Assembly: GCF_033880585.1 (NCBI RefSeq)
Contig: NZ_CP137624.1
Location: forward strand, 1,294,001-1,358,000
Reading direction: 5' to 3'
Length of the DNA stretch: 64,000 nt
From: Lysinibacillus louembei
GTDB taxonomy: Bacteria; Bacillota; Bacilli; Bacillales_A; Planococcaceae
Shown here: in pieces, positions 25,121 to 31,713 of the stretch
Layout: each line of letters opens with the position of its first letter
Numbering within the stretch: position 1 is the first letter of the stretch
Position numbers and translations under genes: made by a program
The notes under the pieces: generated by a model
Databases searched by the model: none
The model's input: the letters and a program-made list of their open reading frames with translations, nothing else
What the model was told of the DNA's origin: nothing

Positions 25121-25812
25121 TGGAAATTGTAGAATTAGCAATTGAATTTGAGTTTAATGGACAGAAAAATTGTATATATCCTAGCTTAATTGTGCTAAAT
25201 AATGAATTAACTTTAGTAGATACAGGCTATGTACAGTTTTTACCTTTAATTGAAGAAGCGATAGTGGAGCATGGCTATGATTTAGCAAGCTTAAAAAATA
25301 TTATTATTACCCACTATGATGATGATCATATTGGTTCACTATATGACTTTAAGGAAAAGTATCCATCGATTCATTTAATCGCTAGTAAAAAGGAGTCTAG
25401 CTCTATTAGTGGAGCGAAGAAGTCTGAAAGATTAACTCAGGCTGAGGCAATGCTTGAAAATATGGTAGGTGAGGAGCGAGAGTTTGGTGAGTGGTTCATT
25501 GGGCAGCTTAAAAGTGTAAAGCATGTTGCGATTGATGAAACTGTACAAGATGGCGATGTGATTTTAAATGGTGGGTGTAGAGTAATTGCTACACCGGGGC
25601 ATACAGCTGGACATATTTCCTTGTATTTTCCTAGTCTCCAAAGTGTGATTACAGGTGATGCGGCTGTTAATGAAGAGCACAAATTGGTGATTGCTAACCC
25701 ACAATTTTGTCTGGATATTGATGCAGCAAAACAATCTTTACAGAAGGTGATTGATTTACAGGCGAACACTTATTATTGCTATCACGGTGGGAAATTTGTT
25801 AACAGTGATTAG
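25120..25812 (+). CDS. Metallo-beta-lactamase-fold hydrolase
   Basis: 230 residues. The metal site motif reads THYDDDHIGS: His65, Asp67, Asp69, His70. The canonical HxHxDH therefore has Asp in place of its second His, a variant common in small Firmicute members. Later motifs ATPGHTAGHISLYF, ITGDAAV and YYCYHGG are intact. Likely a general hydrolase (thioester or lactone class); substrate unknown. Translationally coupled to grpB. Confidence 0.9.
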   Translation: MEIVELAIEFEFNGQKNCIYPSLIVLNNELTLVDTGYVQFLPLIEEAIVEHGYDLASLKNIIITHYDDDHIGSLYDFKEKYPSIHLIASKKESSSISGAKKSERLTQAEAMLENMVGEEREFGEWFIGQLKSVKHVAIDETVQDGDVILNGGCRVIATPGHTAGHISLYFPSLQSVITGDAAVNEEHKLVIANPQFCLDIDAAKQSLQKVIDLQANTYYCYHGGKFVNSD

Positions 25813-25823
25813 GAGAATTAAGC

Positions 25824-26891
25824 ATGAAAATTAAACCAACAACAGATATAGTAGCATCTTGGATTAAGAGCTACGTGCCGCAAAAAGATTGATCAGAATT
25901 CAGCAGAAAACGCCTACTTCTACAGATGAGGGATGAATGCTGAGATAGGCTTTCATTCAGTAGGTGTCCAAACGCCCACTGAATTCTAATAAAGCCTCCG
26001 GCGGATGTCAGGGATTTTGAAAGGAGTCAATTGCGCAAGCACAATTCAAAATCCCGACGCAATTATGCCAAGGCATAATTGATTTTTTTATCAGTGGAGG
26101 ATTTAGAAAGAAAGCTAGATTTATCGAATGTACTTGTTATGCCAAAAGATGAATTCTATGAGCATTCGGTCTATCAGCAGCCTGATTATGTTAATAGCTA
26201 TGAATATTGGAATATAAAAAACGCTCAGTATGTCATTGTTGCGGAAAGTGATTGGATTGAGCTACTTGATGCAGAACAAAGGCAATTCATTTTAGCAGCA
26301 TAACAAAAATATGAGCGAGGACTTGTAGTACCAGCCTCCTTTATTTAGAATATGGAACGAATTCCTAAAGACTATGTCCAGAATGAGCATGTAATTTTGC
26401 AGCATCAAATGTGGGAGCGGCTAGATTGGGTATGTAAGGAACAATTGCTTACGACGATGGTCCATGAATGGTGGGATAACGGAGAGTGTGAGGAAGCTCC
26501 AAGTGAGTTGCCTCTATTTTTAAAGCCCTATACCAATAAATTTTGCACACAGCAAGGGGCTAATTGTTTAGCGACAGTAGTGTATGCAATGAGTGAAGGA
26601 AAGCAGCGATGGTTTATAGACGAATGGATACATCAAAAAACATTTGTGGAAAAGCTGAAGCAGTATAACTATCGACCAACAAATGCTGATAACCTGCAAA
26701 TAGGTGATGTTGTTGTATGGCATGATGACAATGGAATTATTCAACATGCAGCTTATTTTATTGGGCGAAATCTATTCTTTAATAAGCATGGGCAAACTAT
26801 TTTTAACCCGTGGAAGTTACTCTCAAAAGAGCAATTATACAAAGAATGGAATCATTTAAAAGCGATTGTATATAGGCAGGAGGAGAATTAA
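25824..26891 (+). pseudogene. Decayed NlpC/P60-like protein gene with insertion and two stops
   Basis: An ATG with AGGAGAA opens a frame of 22 codons (MKIKPTTDIVASW) that ends at a TGA inside an inserted repeat. The coding sequence resumes at about 26082 (FLSVEDLERKLDLSNV) and runs to 26889, interrupted in the same frame by TAA at 26301 and TAG at 26346. Between and after the stops the sequence stays coding-like (QKYERGLVVPASF; NMERIPKDYVQNEH). The C-terminal part has QQGANCLATVVYAM and IIQHAAYFIG, a Cys/His pair like that of NlpC/P60-fold hydrolases. The internal ATG at 26352 has no ribosome binding site. The whole is best read as one inactive gene. Confidence 0.75.
25893..26085. repeat. Structured insertion (repeat element) in the NlpC/P60-like pseudogene
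   Basis: The insertion starts within GATCAGAATTCAG and ends before TATCAGTGG. It holds three structures: outer arms GAATTCAG (25896) and CTGAATTC (25979-25986) around an inner dyad; GGGATTTTGAA paired with TTCAAAATCCC (about 26010-26052); and CAATTATGCC-AA-GGCATAATTG followed by TTTTTTT. The last unit is a variant of the hairpin seen at 44.0 and 47.8 kb. No protein is encoded. It behaves like a non-autonomous mobile or REP-type repeat. Confidence 0.6.
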
Positions 26892-27416
26892 GTGGAAGTA
26901 GTTTTATTTAATGGGGAAATCGATGATTTAGTGCGCTTGTTAACGGAAAATGAATGGCCTTATCATGCTGATATGAGTGTTGAGGAGAATACTGTGAGAA
27001 AAGCCGTGGAAAAGGGCTATTATGCAGATGGTCGCGAAACATTTTGGATTATTGAAAATGAAGAAAAAGTTGGCCTACTCATTATCAATGATATCGATGA
27101 TACGATTCCGCTGTTTGACCTTCGTTTAGCTGTATCAACACGTGGAAAAGGGCTTGGTGTGAGGGCATTAAAATGGATGCAAGATTATTTATTTGGAGAG
27201 AAAAATAAAGTTCGGATTGAAGGCTACACACGTGCTGATAATACTGCAATGCGCAAATGCTTTACGAAAGCAGCCTTTGTCAAGGAAGGCTATTTGCGTA
27301 ATGCCTGGGAAAATAGCGACGGCACTGTTTCGGATACGGTATTGTATGGTGCGATTTATGAGGATTGGAAAAATGCAACCGTGACACCAAATAGAATGAA
27401 TGAAGTGCCATACTGA
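26892..27416 (+). CDS. GNAT N-acetyltransferase
   Basis: 174 residues, RimJ/RimL-type GNAT. The acetyl-CoA loop is in LAVSTRGKGLGVRALKWMQDYLF (R-G-K-G-L-G), followed by the family segment IEGYTRADNTAMRKCF and the pattern KEGYLRNAW. The GTG start follows the TAA of the upstream pseudogene directly and has AGGAGGAG. The acceptor substrate is unknown. It ends just before the leader region of a second acetyltransferase. Confidence 0.9.
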   Translation: MEVVLFNGEIDDLVRLLTENEWPYHADMSVEENTVRKAVEKGYYADGRETFWIIENEEKVGLLIINDIDDTIPLFDLRLAVSTRGKGLGVRALKWMQDYLFGEKNKVRIEGYTRADNTAMRKCFTKAAFVKEGYLRNAWENSDGTVSDTVLYGAIYEDWKNATVTPNRMNEVPY

Positions 27417-27418
27417 TA

Positions 27419-27427
27419 TGTTATAAT
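27419..27427 (+). promoter_or_regulatory. Extended -10 promoter of the leader-acetyltransferase transcript
   Basis: TGTTATAAT gives a perfect -10 with a TG at the extended position. Transcription would begin near 27434, leaving a leader of about 115 bases before the acetyltransferase gene at 27549. Confidence 0.6.
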
Positions 27428-27459
27428 GATTGACAATAAAAGCAAAGGAGTTGATTCGA

Positions 27460-27492
27460 ATGAAAAACGTACATAAGGTGATTGGCGAGTAA
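27460..27492 (+). CDS. Candidate 10-residue leader peptide
   Basis: AAAGGAG lies eight to ten bases before an ATG that opens a ten-codon frame, MKNVHKVIGE, ending in TAA. Its position between a promoter and a ribosome-binding-site-sequestering hairpin is that of the leader peptides of inducible cat and erm genes. It could also be the stump of a deleted gene. Confidence 0.45.
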   Translation: MKNVHKVIGE

Positions 27493-27541
27493 AATCTACT
27501 TACTCTTTTCAATCACAGAGGCTTACTATTATTGAAAAGAG
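27487..27541 (+). promoter_or_regulatory. Mutually exclusive hairpins sequestering a ribosome binding site
   Basis: CTCTTTTCAAT (27503-27513) pairs perfectly with ATTGAAAAGAG (27531-27541); the 3' arm contains the AAGAGG ribosome binding site of the gene at 27549. An alternative stem, GAGTAA (27487-27492) with TTACTC (27500-27505), overlaps the leader peptide's stop codon and the 5' arm of the first. The leader and the two stems together resemble a translational attenuator. Confidence 0.5.
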
Positions 27542-27548
27542 GTCTATT

Positions 27549-28076
27549 ATGTATCAAGATAATGAATTAATCATCCGAGCTGTGGAGGAGAAGGATTTAA
27601 CGCGTCTATGGGAGCTTATCTATAAGGATGAACAACCAGAATGGAAAAAATGGGATGCACCTTACTATCCACATCAATCTAAAACATTAGAGGAGTTTTT
27701 ACCAATCGGGCAAGGTTGGATTGGTGATGATGATTTTTGGGTGATTGAAGTAGCTGGTGTTGTGCGTGGTATTGTGTCGTATTATTGGGAGCATGAGCCT
27801 TCACAGTGGCTGGAAGTAGGTATCGTTTTCCATGAAGGTGGCTCGTGGGGCAAAGGCTTAGGCACACGTGCATTAAAGCTATGGATTGATCATTTATTTA
27901 ATACAATGCCATTAGTGCGTGTTGGTTTCACAACATGGTCAGGCAATAAACGCATGATTCGAGTTGGTGAAAAGCTCAATATGCAAATGGAAGCGAGAAT
28001 TCGCAAAGTGCGCTATTACGAAGGGCATTATTATGACTCTATTCGCATGGGCATTTTGCGTGAAGAATGGGAATAA
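27549..28076 (+). CDS. GNAT N-acetyltransferase behind attenuator-like leader
   Basis: 175 residues, RimJ/RimL-type GNAT. LEVGIVFHEGGSWGKGLGTRALKLW carries the acetyl-CoA loop (G-K-G-L-G), followed by VRVGFTTWSGNKRMIRVGEKLNM. Its ribosome binding site AAGAGG lies in the 3' arm of a strong hairpin. If the leader acts as in cat or erm genes, translation would need ribosome stalling upstream, which would suit an acetyltransferase that modifies a translation inhibitor. That role is inference; the substrate cannot be read from sequence. Confidence 0.9.
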   Translation: MYQDNELIIRAVEEKDLTRLWELIYKDEQPEWKKWDAPYYPHQSKTLEEFLPIGQGWIGDDDFWVIEVAGVVRGIVSYYWEHEPSQWLEVGIVFHEGGSWGKGLGTRALKLWIDHLFNTMPLVRVGFTTWSGNKRMIRVGEKLNMQMEARIRKVRYYEGHYYDSIRMGILREEWE

Positions 28077-28081
28077 ACAAG

Positions 28082-28111
28082 AAAGGTGGCGCAGAGAAGC
28101 GCCGCCTTTTT
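28082..28111 (+). terminator. Intrinsic terminator after the second acetyltransferase
   Basis: AAAGGTGGCGC and GCGCCGCCTTTTT flank a six-base loop; the stem is GC-rich and followed by five T residues. Confidence 0.92.
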
Positions 28112-28115
28112 AAAA

Positions 28116-28199
28116 TCGCCGATATATTTGAAATTTCGCCGATAAATTGGCGAAAGTCGCTGATATATCCTCAAAAGTCGCTGATATATAGTTGGCTTG
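28116..28199. repeat. Four tandem 21-bp units
   Basis: The units begin TCGCCGATATAT, TCGCCGATAAAT, TCGCTGATATAT and TCGCTGATATAT and repeat at exactly 21 bases; the inner parts diverge. A 21-base period keeps a reading frame and equals two helical turns. On the minus strand it would encode a seven-residue repeat (IYQRLLR, IYQRLSP, IYRRNFK), but no convincing gene contains it. Confidence 0.8.
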
Positions 28200-28249
28200 C
28201 ATGACGTATGATAAATCGCTCTTTGGTACATTGTAGTGTAGCCTGTGTT

Positions 28250-28381
28250 GCTAAAAGCTGCCAGTAAAACGGTGCTTGCGCTATAAAATAATAAAATAGC
28301 TTCCCATCGCCCACCAATGATTGCACCACCCCCCGCTGCGCTCACCATTATCCCATAAGTTGAAGGACATCCTTTAAAAAA
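28250..28381 (-). pseudogene. Possible MFS transporter fragment
   Basis: On the minus strand a short coding-like stretch reads YGIMVSAAGGGAIIGG, then EAILLFYSASTVLLAAF, like a loop and membrane helix of a major facilitator protein. It then runs into the 21-bp repeats. There is no ribosome binding site and both ends are missing. The rest of 28200-28512 is AT-rich with no gene apart from the upstream region of the sigma factor gene. Confidence 0.35.
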
Positions 28382-28512
28382 GTCATTTCCTGTGAATCAA
28401 GTGAAAAAGCAATCATTAATGTGCAAGTATACAAACTGAAGGAACTTTCACAAAAGCTGTAACGAAACTCCTTCAAAATCTATATATAAGTATGGCGAAG
28501 GGAGGGAAATGA

Positions 28513-29013
28513 GTGGAGGACTTAGATGAAATATATAGGGCGCATGCGGATGGGGTGAAGGCATTTTTGATTTCACTGACAGCCAATGTTGATTTAGCAG
28601 AGGAGCTAACACAGGAAACCTTTTATCAGGCGACAAAATCGATTCATCGCTACAATGGTCAATGTAAAATATCGGTATGGCTATGTCAAATTGCCAAGCA
28701 TCTGTATTATGATTTTTTGAAAAAGGAAAAGCGAAGGAAACATATTACAATCGATCCTATTCAGGAAATAGAGAGTGGCAATACACCACATAGCGAAATC
28801 ATAAATCGCTCAACGTTAATTTCGATACATAAAGAAATTCATTTATTGCAAGAGCCATATAAGGAAGTATTTTTGCTAAGAACATCCATTGATTTAAGCT
28901 TCAAGGAAATTGGAGAGATATTTAACAAAAGCGAAAATTGGGCGAGGGTTACCTATTATCGTGCGAAATTAAAATTAGCAGAAAGGTTAGAGGGTGAGCG
29001 AGATGAACTGTAA
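28513..29013 (+). CDS. ECF-type RNA polymerase sigma factor
   Basis: 166 residues with region 2 (DLAEELTQETFYQATKSIHRYNGQ, VWLCQIAKHLYYDFLK) and region 4 (LQEPYKEVFLLRTSIDLSFKEIGEIF, ARVTYYRAKLKLAERL). No region 1 or 3, as in group IV sigma factors. The GTG start follows GGGAGG. An overlapping downstream gene encodes a zinc-finger anti-sigma factor, so this is a sigma/anti-sigma pair. TGTAAC at 28458-28463 resembles the -35 of ECF-dependent promoters and may reflect autoregulation. Signal unknown, probably envelope stress. Confidence 0.92.
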   Translation: MEDLDEIYRAHADGVKAFLISLTANVDLAEELTQETFYQATKSIHRYNGQCKISVWLCQIAKHLYYDFLKKEKRRKHITIDPIQEIESGNTPHSEIINRSTLISIHKEIHLLQEPYKEVFLLRTSIDLSFKEIGEIFNKSENWARVTYYRAKLKLAERLEGERDEL

Positions 29014-29629
29014 TATTATAAAAGATTTGCTACCGTCATATGCTGATGGTGTTTGTAGTGACGAGACGCGTAAAGTAGTGGAGGAGCACATTCAAGAGTG
29101 TGCAAAATGCCGATCACTTTTAACGATGCTGCAACAAGAAATAACATATGTGCAGCCATTGCCTGAGGAAGTTAAAAAGGCAATTTCTCCGTTTAAGAAA
29201 ATTAACCGAAGACGTTATTTTAATATTATAGCAGCAGTAGCTATTACCTTTATGGTAATGGTTATTGGGATGTCAATCTACCAAAATGTCGGCGTTGTAC
29301 ACAACTTCTTTTCACCAAGTCAGTGGGGGAATGTTGTTATTGCTTCAGAGGAAGATGAATGGCAGCAAGTAGATTTTTCTATCTTTGTAGATGAGCCACA
29401 GGATTATGTGATGTTCGATAGCGTTTTTTGGAAAAAAGCGGTTGTTAATGTAGCAGGGAGTGATGGCGATATTCGACTAAGAATAAAAGATGACAGCGGT
29501 CAAATCATTATAGATGATGTAACAATAAAAGAGGGGGCACGCTTGGAGTTAAAAGAGTTAAAAAGAAATAAAAAATACTATTTTGAAATACAGGCACCAC
29601 CAGGAAGATATTCAATCAATGCGATATAA
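29003..29629 (+). CDS. Zinc-finger (zf-HC2) anti-sigma factor
   Basis: 208 residues. Residues 1-45 hold the anti-sigma zinc site H-x3-C-x2-C (His29, Cys33, Cys36) in CNIIKDLLPSYADGVCS context. A single membrane segment lies at about 70-90 (FNIIAAVAITFMVMVIGM). The outer part, about 115 residues, is beta-rich. The ATG at 29003 overlaps the sigma gene by eleven bases and is preferred to the GTG at 28994 because GAGGGTGAG precedes it. It should hold the sigma factor at the membrane until a signal arrives. Confidence 0.9.
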   Translation: MNCNIIKDLLPSYADGVCSDETRKVVEEHIQECAKCRSLLTMLQQEITYVQPLPEEVKKAISPFKKINRRRYFNIIAAVAITFMVMVIGMSIYQNVGVVHNFFSPSQWGNVVIASEEDEWQQVDFSIFVDEPQDYVMFDSVFWKKAVVNVAGSDGDIRLRIKDDSGQIIIDDVTIKEGARLELKELKRNKKYYFEIQAPPGRYSINAI

Positions 29630-29637
29630 GTAAGAAA

Positions 29638-29768
29638 GGGAGCGTCCGAAAAGTCATTTTGGGACGCTCCCTTTGCGACGAGGATGGTGACAATTGATTG
29701 TGACCACCGCAGGAGCACTGTAAAAAAGCGGAGCTGTTCAGAAAGTTCACTTTCTGGACGGCTTCTTT
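29638..29768. repeat. Convergent-gene repeat, copy 1 (short interior)
   Basis: First hairpin GGGAGCGTCC with GGACGCTCCC (29638-29671); second hairpin AGCTGTTCAGAAAGT with ACTTTCTGGACGGCT (29732-29763), then TCTTTTT. Between them: TTTGCGACGAGGATGGTGAC and GTGACCACCGCAGGAGCAC. It lacks the two interior units present in copies 2 and 3. It sits between converging genes and looks like a bidirectional terminator. Confidence 0.85.
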
Positions 29769-30992
29769 TTAAATCAGCTCTTTAATAATTGCTTCAAAGC
29801 GTGTACGATATGGCTCTGAAATACGCATAAAGGCTGAGCTTGTGAAATCATTCAAGTGGATAATGCCAAAGCATGTGTAGAATAGTGCTGCTACAATATA
29901 ATCCTTCAGTTCTTCAATAGATGCACTTTGCTCAGAGGAAATCAAAGGACAAAGCTCGATAAATGGCATTGTCATAAATTTTTCAAGCCATTGCAGGTTT
30001 TCCTCAGTATTCATTGCTTGCTCAAAGAAAGAATCATATGGAATTTCTTGTACAGCTATTACTGTGCAGACAAAGACAGGCAATGTTTCAGGTGTTAGCC
30101 CGAATTTTTCAACATATGCCTTGGCAAAATATTCAGGCATCGGTGAATGGTCACCATCACATTCATACATATAATCGATAATGAGCTTGTTATAGCTTTT
30201 ATCGTATAAGCCAAGACCAAAAACGGCGAATGTACTTGGCATAGCAGCCTGCTCATCATCAACATCGTGATAAAAATGGTATTCAGCCATCGCTTTATAG
30301 CTATATTCGACAAGGCTAGGATGCAAGCTCGGGAAGCTTAATACTTTGGCAAAAAAATGGTGTGATGATGTAATTGGTAAAGATTCCACAGGCAATAGTA
30401 AGCTGCTTTCACCTTCATAGAAAATGCTGTAGCTTTTTGGGAAGTCTGTCTCTAATACTGTATTTAAATAGGTCATAGCCTCGCGATAGGCTTCCTCTGT
30501 TTCTTGTTTCATATGAATGGTAATCGTTGCAAGTACATCATTTGCTGTTCCTGTAAAAAGCGCTGATTCAGTTGTTGGTAAAGTGCCAGAGCCCACTGTA
30601 GTTAATCGGTTATATGTGTCGATATCTAGATATTTAATCGTTGTAAGCAATTCTTCAACAGTTAAATATTCAAAGCTGGCACCATATTTTCGTAAATTGA
30701 TAACATAGTAGCTTAATAAAGGTAAGTACTGAGCAGATTGTTGCTCGCTAGTGAATCGAGAAAGGCAATAGCGTTGCTCCTCAAAGCCAAGCTCTTGGCG
30801 AAATGTATTTAATAATGCAAGCTGTTGATAGTAACAAAGCACCTCATACATTGTGAACAAATCAAGTGAAAACGAAGGAGTAATAATTTTAGCAGGGTAG
30901 TCATTTGTTTCAACTTGATATTTTTTAGAAAGAAGCTCTTGCTCTAGCTGTAGCCATAATGAGTTATCATTGGTAAATTGTTCTGTTTTCAT
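29769..30992 (-). CDS. Hypothetical protein, 407 residues
   Basis: A large soluble protein of no family I can name with certainty. It is acidic, rich in aromatic residues and leucine, and probably mostly helical. The most conserved-looking block is FAVFGLGLYDKSYNKLIIDY followed by MYECDGDHSPMPEYFAKAY. There is no signal peptide or membrane segment. AGGAGG precedes the ATG at 30992. The gene is monocistronic, flanked by a repeat on its 3' side. Confidence 0.82.
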   Translation of the reverse strand: MKTEQFTNDNSLWLQLEQELLSKKYQVETNDYPAKIITPSFSLDLFTMYEVLCYYQQLALLNTFRQELGFEEQRYCLSRFTSEQQSAQYLPLLSYYVINLRKYGASFEYLTVEELLTTIKYLDIDTYNRLTTVGSGTLPTTESALFTGTANDVLATITIHMKQETEEAYREAMTYLNTVLETDFPKSYSIFYEGESSLLLPVESLPITSSHHFFAKVLSFPSLHPSLVEYSYKAMAEYHFYHDVDDEQAAMPSTFAVFGLGLYDKSYNKLIIDYMYECDGDHSPMPEYFAKAYVEKFGLTPETLPVFVCTVIAVQEIPYDSFFEQAMNTEENLQWLEKFMTMPFIELCPLISSEQSASIEELKDYIVAALFYTCFGIIHLNDFTSSAFMRISEPYRTRFEAIIKELI

Positions 30993-31085
30993 TGTATTGC
31001 CTCCTTTATAGTAAGTGTAAAGGCAATTATTCGAATTTTCTATATGCCTTTTGCCGCAATGTTATAATGAAAAAGGGGTGAGAGA

Positions 31086-31490
31086 ATGGAAATTTTACAT
31101 GAGATACCGACTGTTGAGGAATTTTTAATGCTACGCAAGCTAGCTGGAATGGGGCCTCGTGATTCGCAGCATGTGCAAACAGGCTTAAATAATAGCTGTT
31201 TTTCTGTAATTCTTCGGAAAGAGGATGGTCAGTTAATTGGGATGGGACGTGTTATTGGTGATGGAGGCACAGCTTATGTTGTGGTCGATATCGCAGTTCA
31301 TCCAGATGAACAAGGGAAAGGGCTTGGGAAAATGATTATGAAAGAAATTAAGCACTATTTAGATACTGAAATCAGCCCACAAGCCTTTGTTTCTTTAATC
31401 GCAGATGGACCGGCAGCCAAGCTTTATGAGAAATTTGGCTTTGTAGCAACAGCGCCTAAATCGATTGGGATGGCTTATGTGCGTAAATAG
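31086..31490 (+). CDS. GNAT N-acetyltransferase
   Basis: 134 residues, single GNAT domain. The core reads VVVDIAVHPDEQGKGLGKMIMKEIKHYL with the acetyl-CoA loop Q-G-K-G-L-G, and the C-terminal GPAAKLYEKFGFVATAP is typical. Compact members like this acetylate small amines or protein N-termini; the substrate is unknown. GGGGTGAGAG precedes the ATG, and TATAAT lies 22 bases further upstream. Confidence 0.9.
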   Translation: MEILHEIPTVEEFLMLRKLAGMGPRDSQHVQTGLNNSCFSVILRKEDGQLIGMGRVIGDGGTAYVVVDIAVHPDEQGKGLGKMIMKEIKHYLDTEISPQAFVSLIADGPAAKLYEKFGFVATAPKSIGMAYVRK

Positions 31491-31498
31491 TAGAAAAG

Positions 31499-31713
31499 TG
31501 GGCGTCCAAAAAGTCATTTTGGGACACCCCTTTGCGACGAGGATGGTGACAATTTGCTCCTGCGATTACTCGTCGCAGTTAAAACCATTTGCTCCTGCGG
31601 TTACTCGTCGCAGAAAAGCTCTATTGTGACCACCGTAGGAGCACAATTTTAATCAAAAATTTATTATGTAAAAAGCGGAGCTGTTCAGAAAGTTCACTTT
31701 CTGGACAGCTCCT
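31499..31713. repeat. Convergent-gene repeat, copy 2
   Basis: Same outer hairpins as copy 1 (GGGCGTCC with GGGACACCC; CTGTTCAGAAAGT with ACTTTCTGGACAG). Its interior holds two units, CTCCTGCGATTACTCGTCGC and CTCCTGCGGTTACTCGTCGC, in that order. Their CTCGTCGCA ends can pair with the flanking TGCGACGAG. It lies between a converging acetyltransferase and GGDEF gene. Confidence 0.88.

Noticed and set aside
25990-26010. AAAGCCTCCGGCGG looks like part of a cyclic di-GMP (GEMM-I) riboswitch
   Set aside because: Only the GCCTCCGG fragment is present; the GCACAGGGCAAACC segment and the two-helix layout are missing, and it lies inside a repeat insertion in a pseudogene.
26352-26891. Independent gene starting at the ATG at 26352
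   Set aside because: No ribosome binding site precedes it, and the reading frame upstream continues the same protein through two stop codons, so it is the 3' part of a decayed gene.
28116-28199. CRISPR array
   Set aside because: The 21-base units are adjacent without spacers, diverge strongly, and no cas gene is near.
28031-28348. 105-residue minus-strand open frame as a real gene
   Set aside because: It runs through the tandem repeats, a terminator and the end of the acetyltransferase gene, and has no ribosome binding site.
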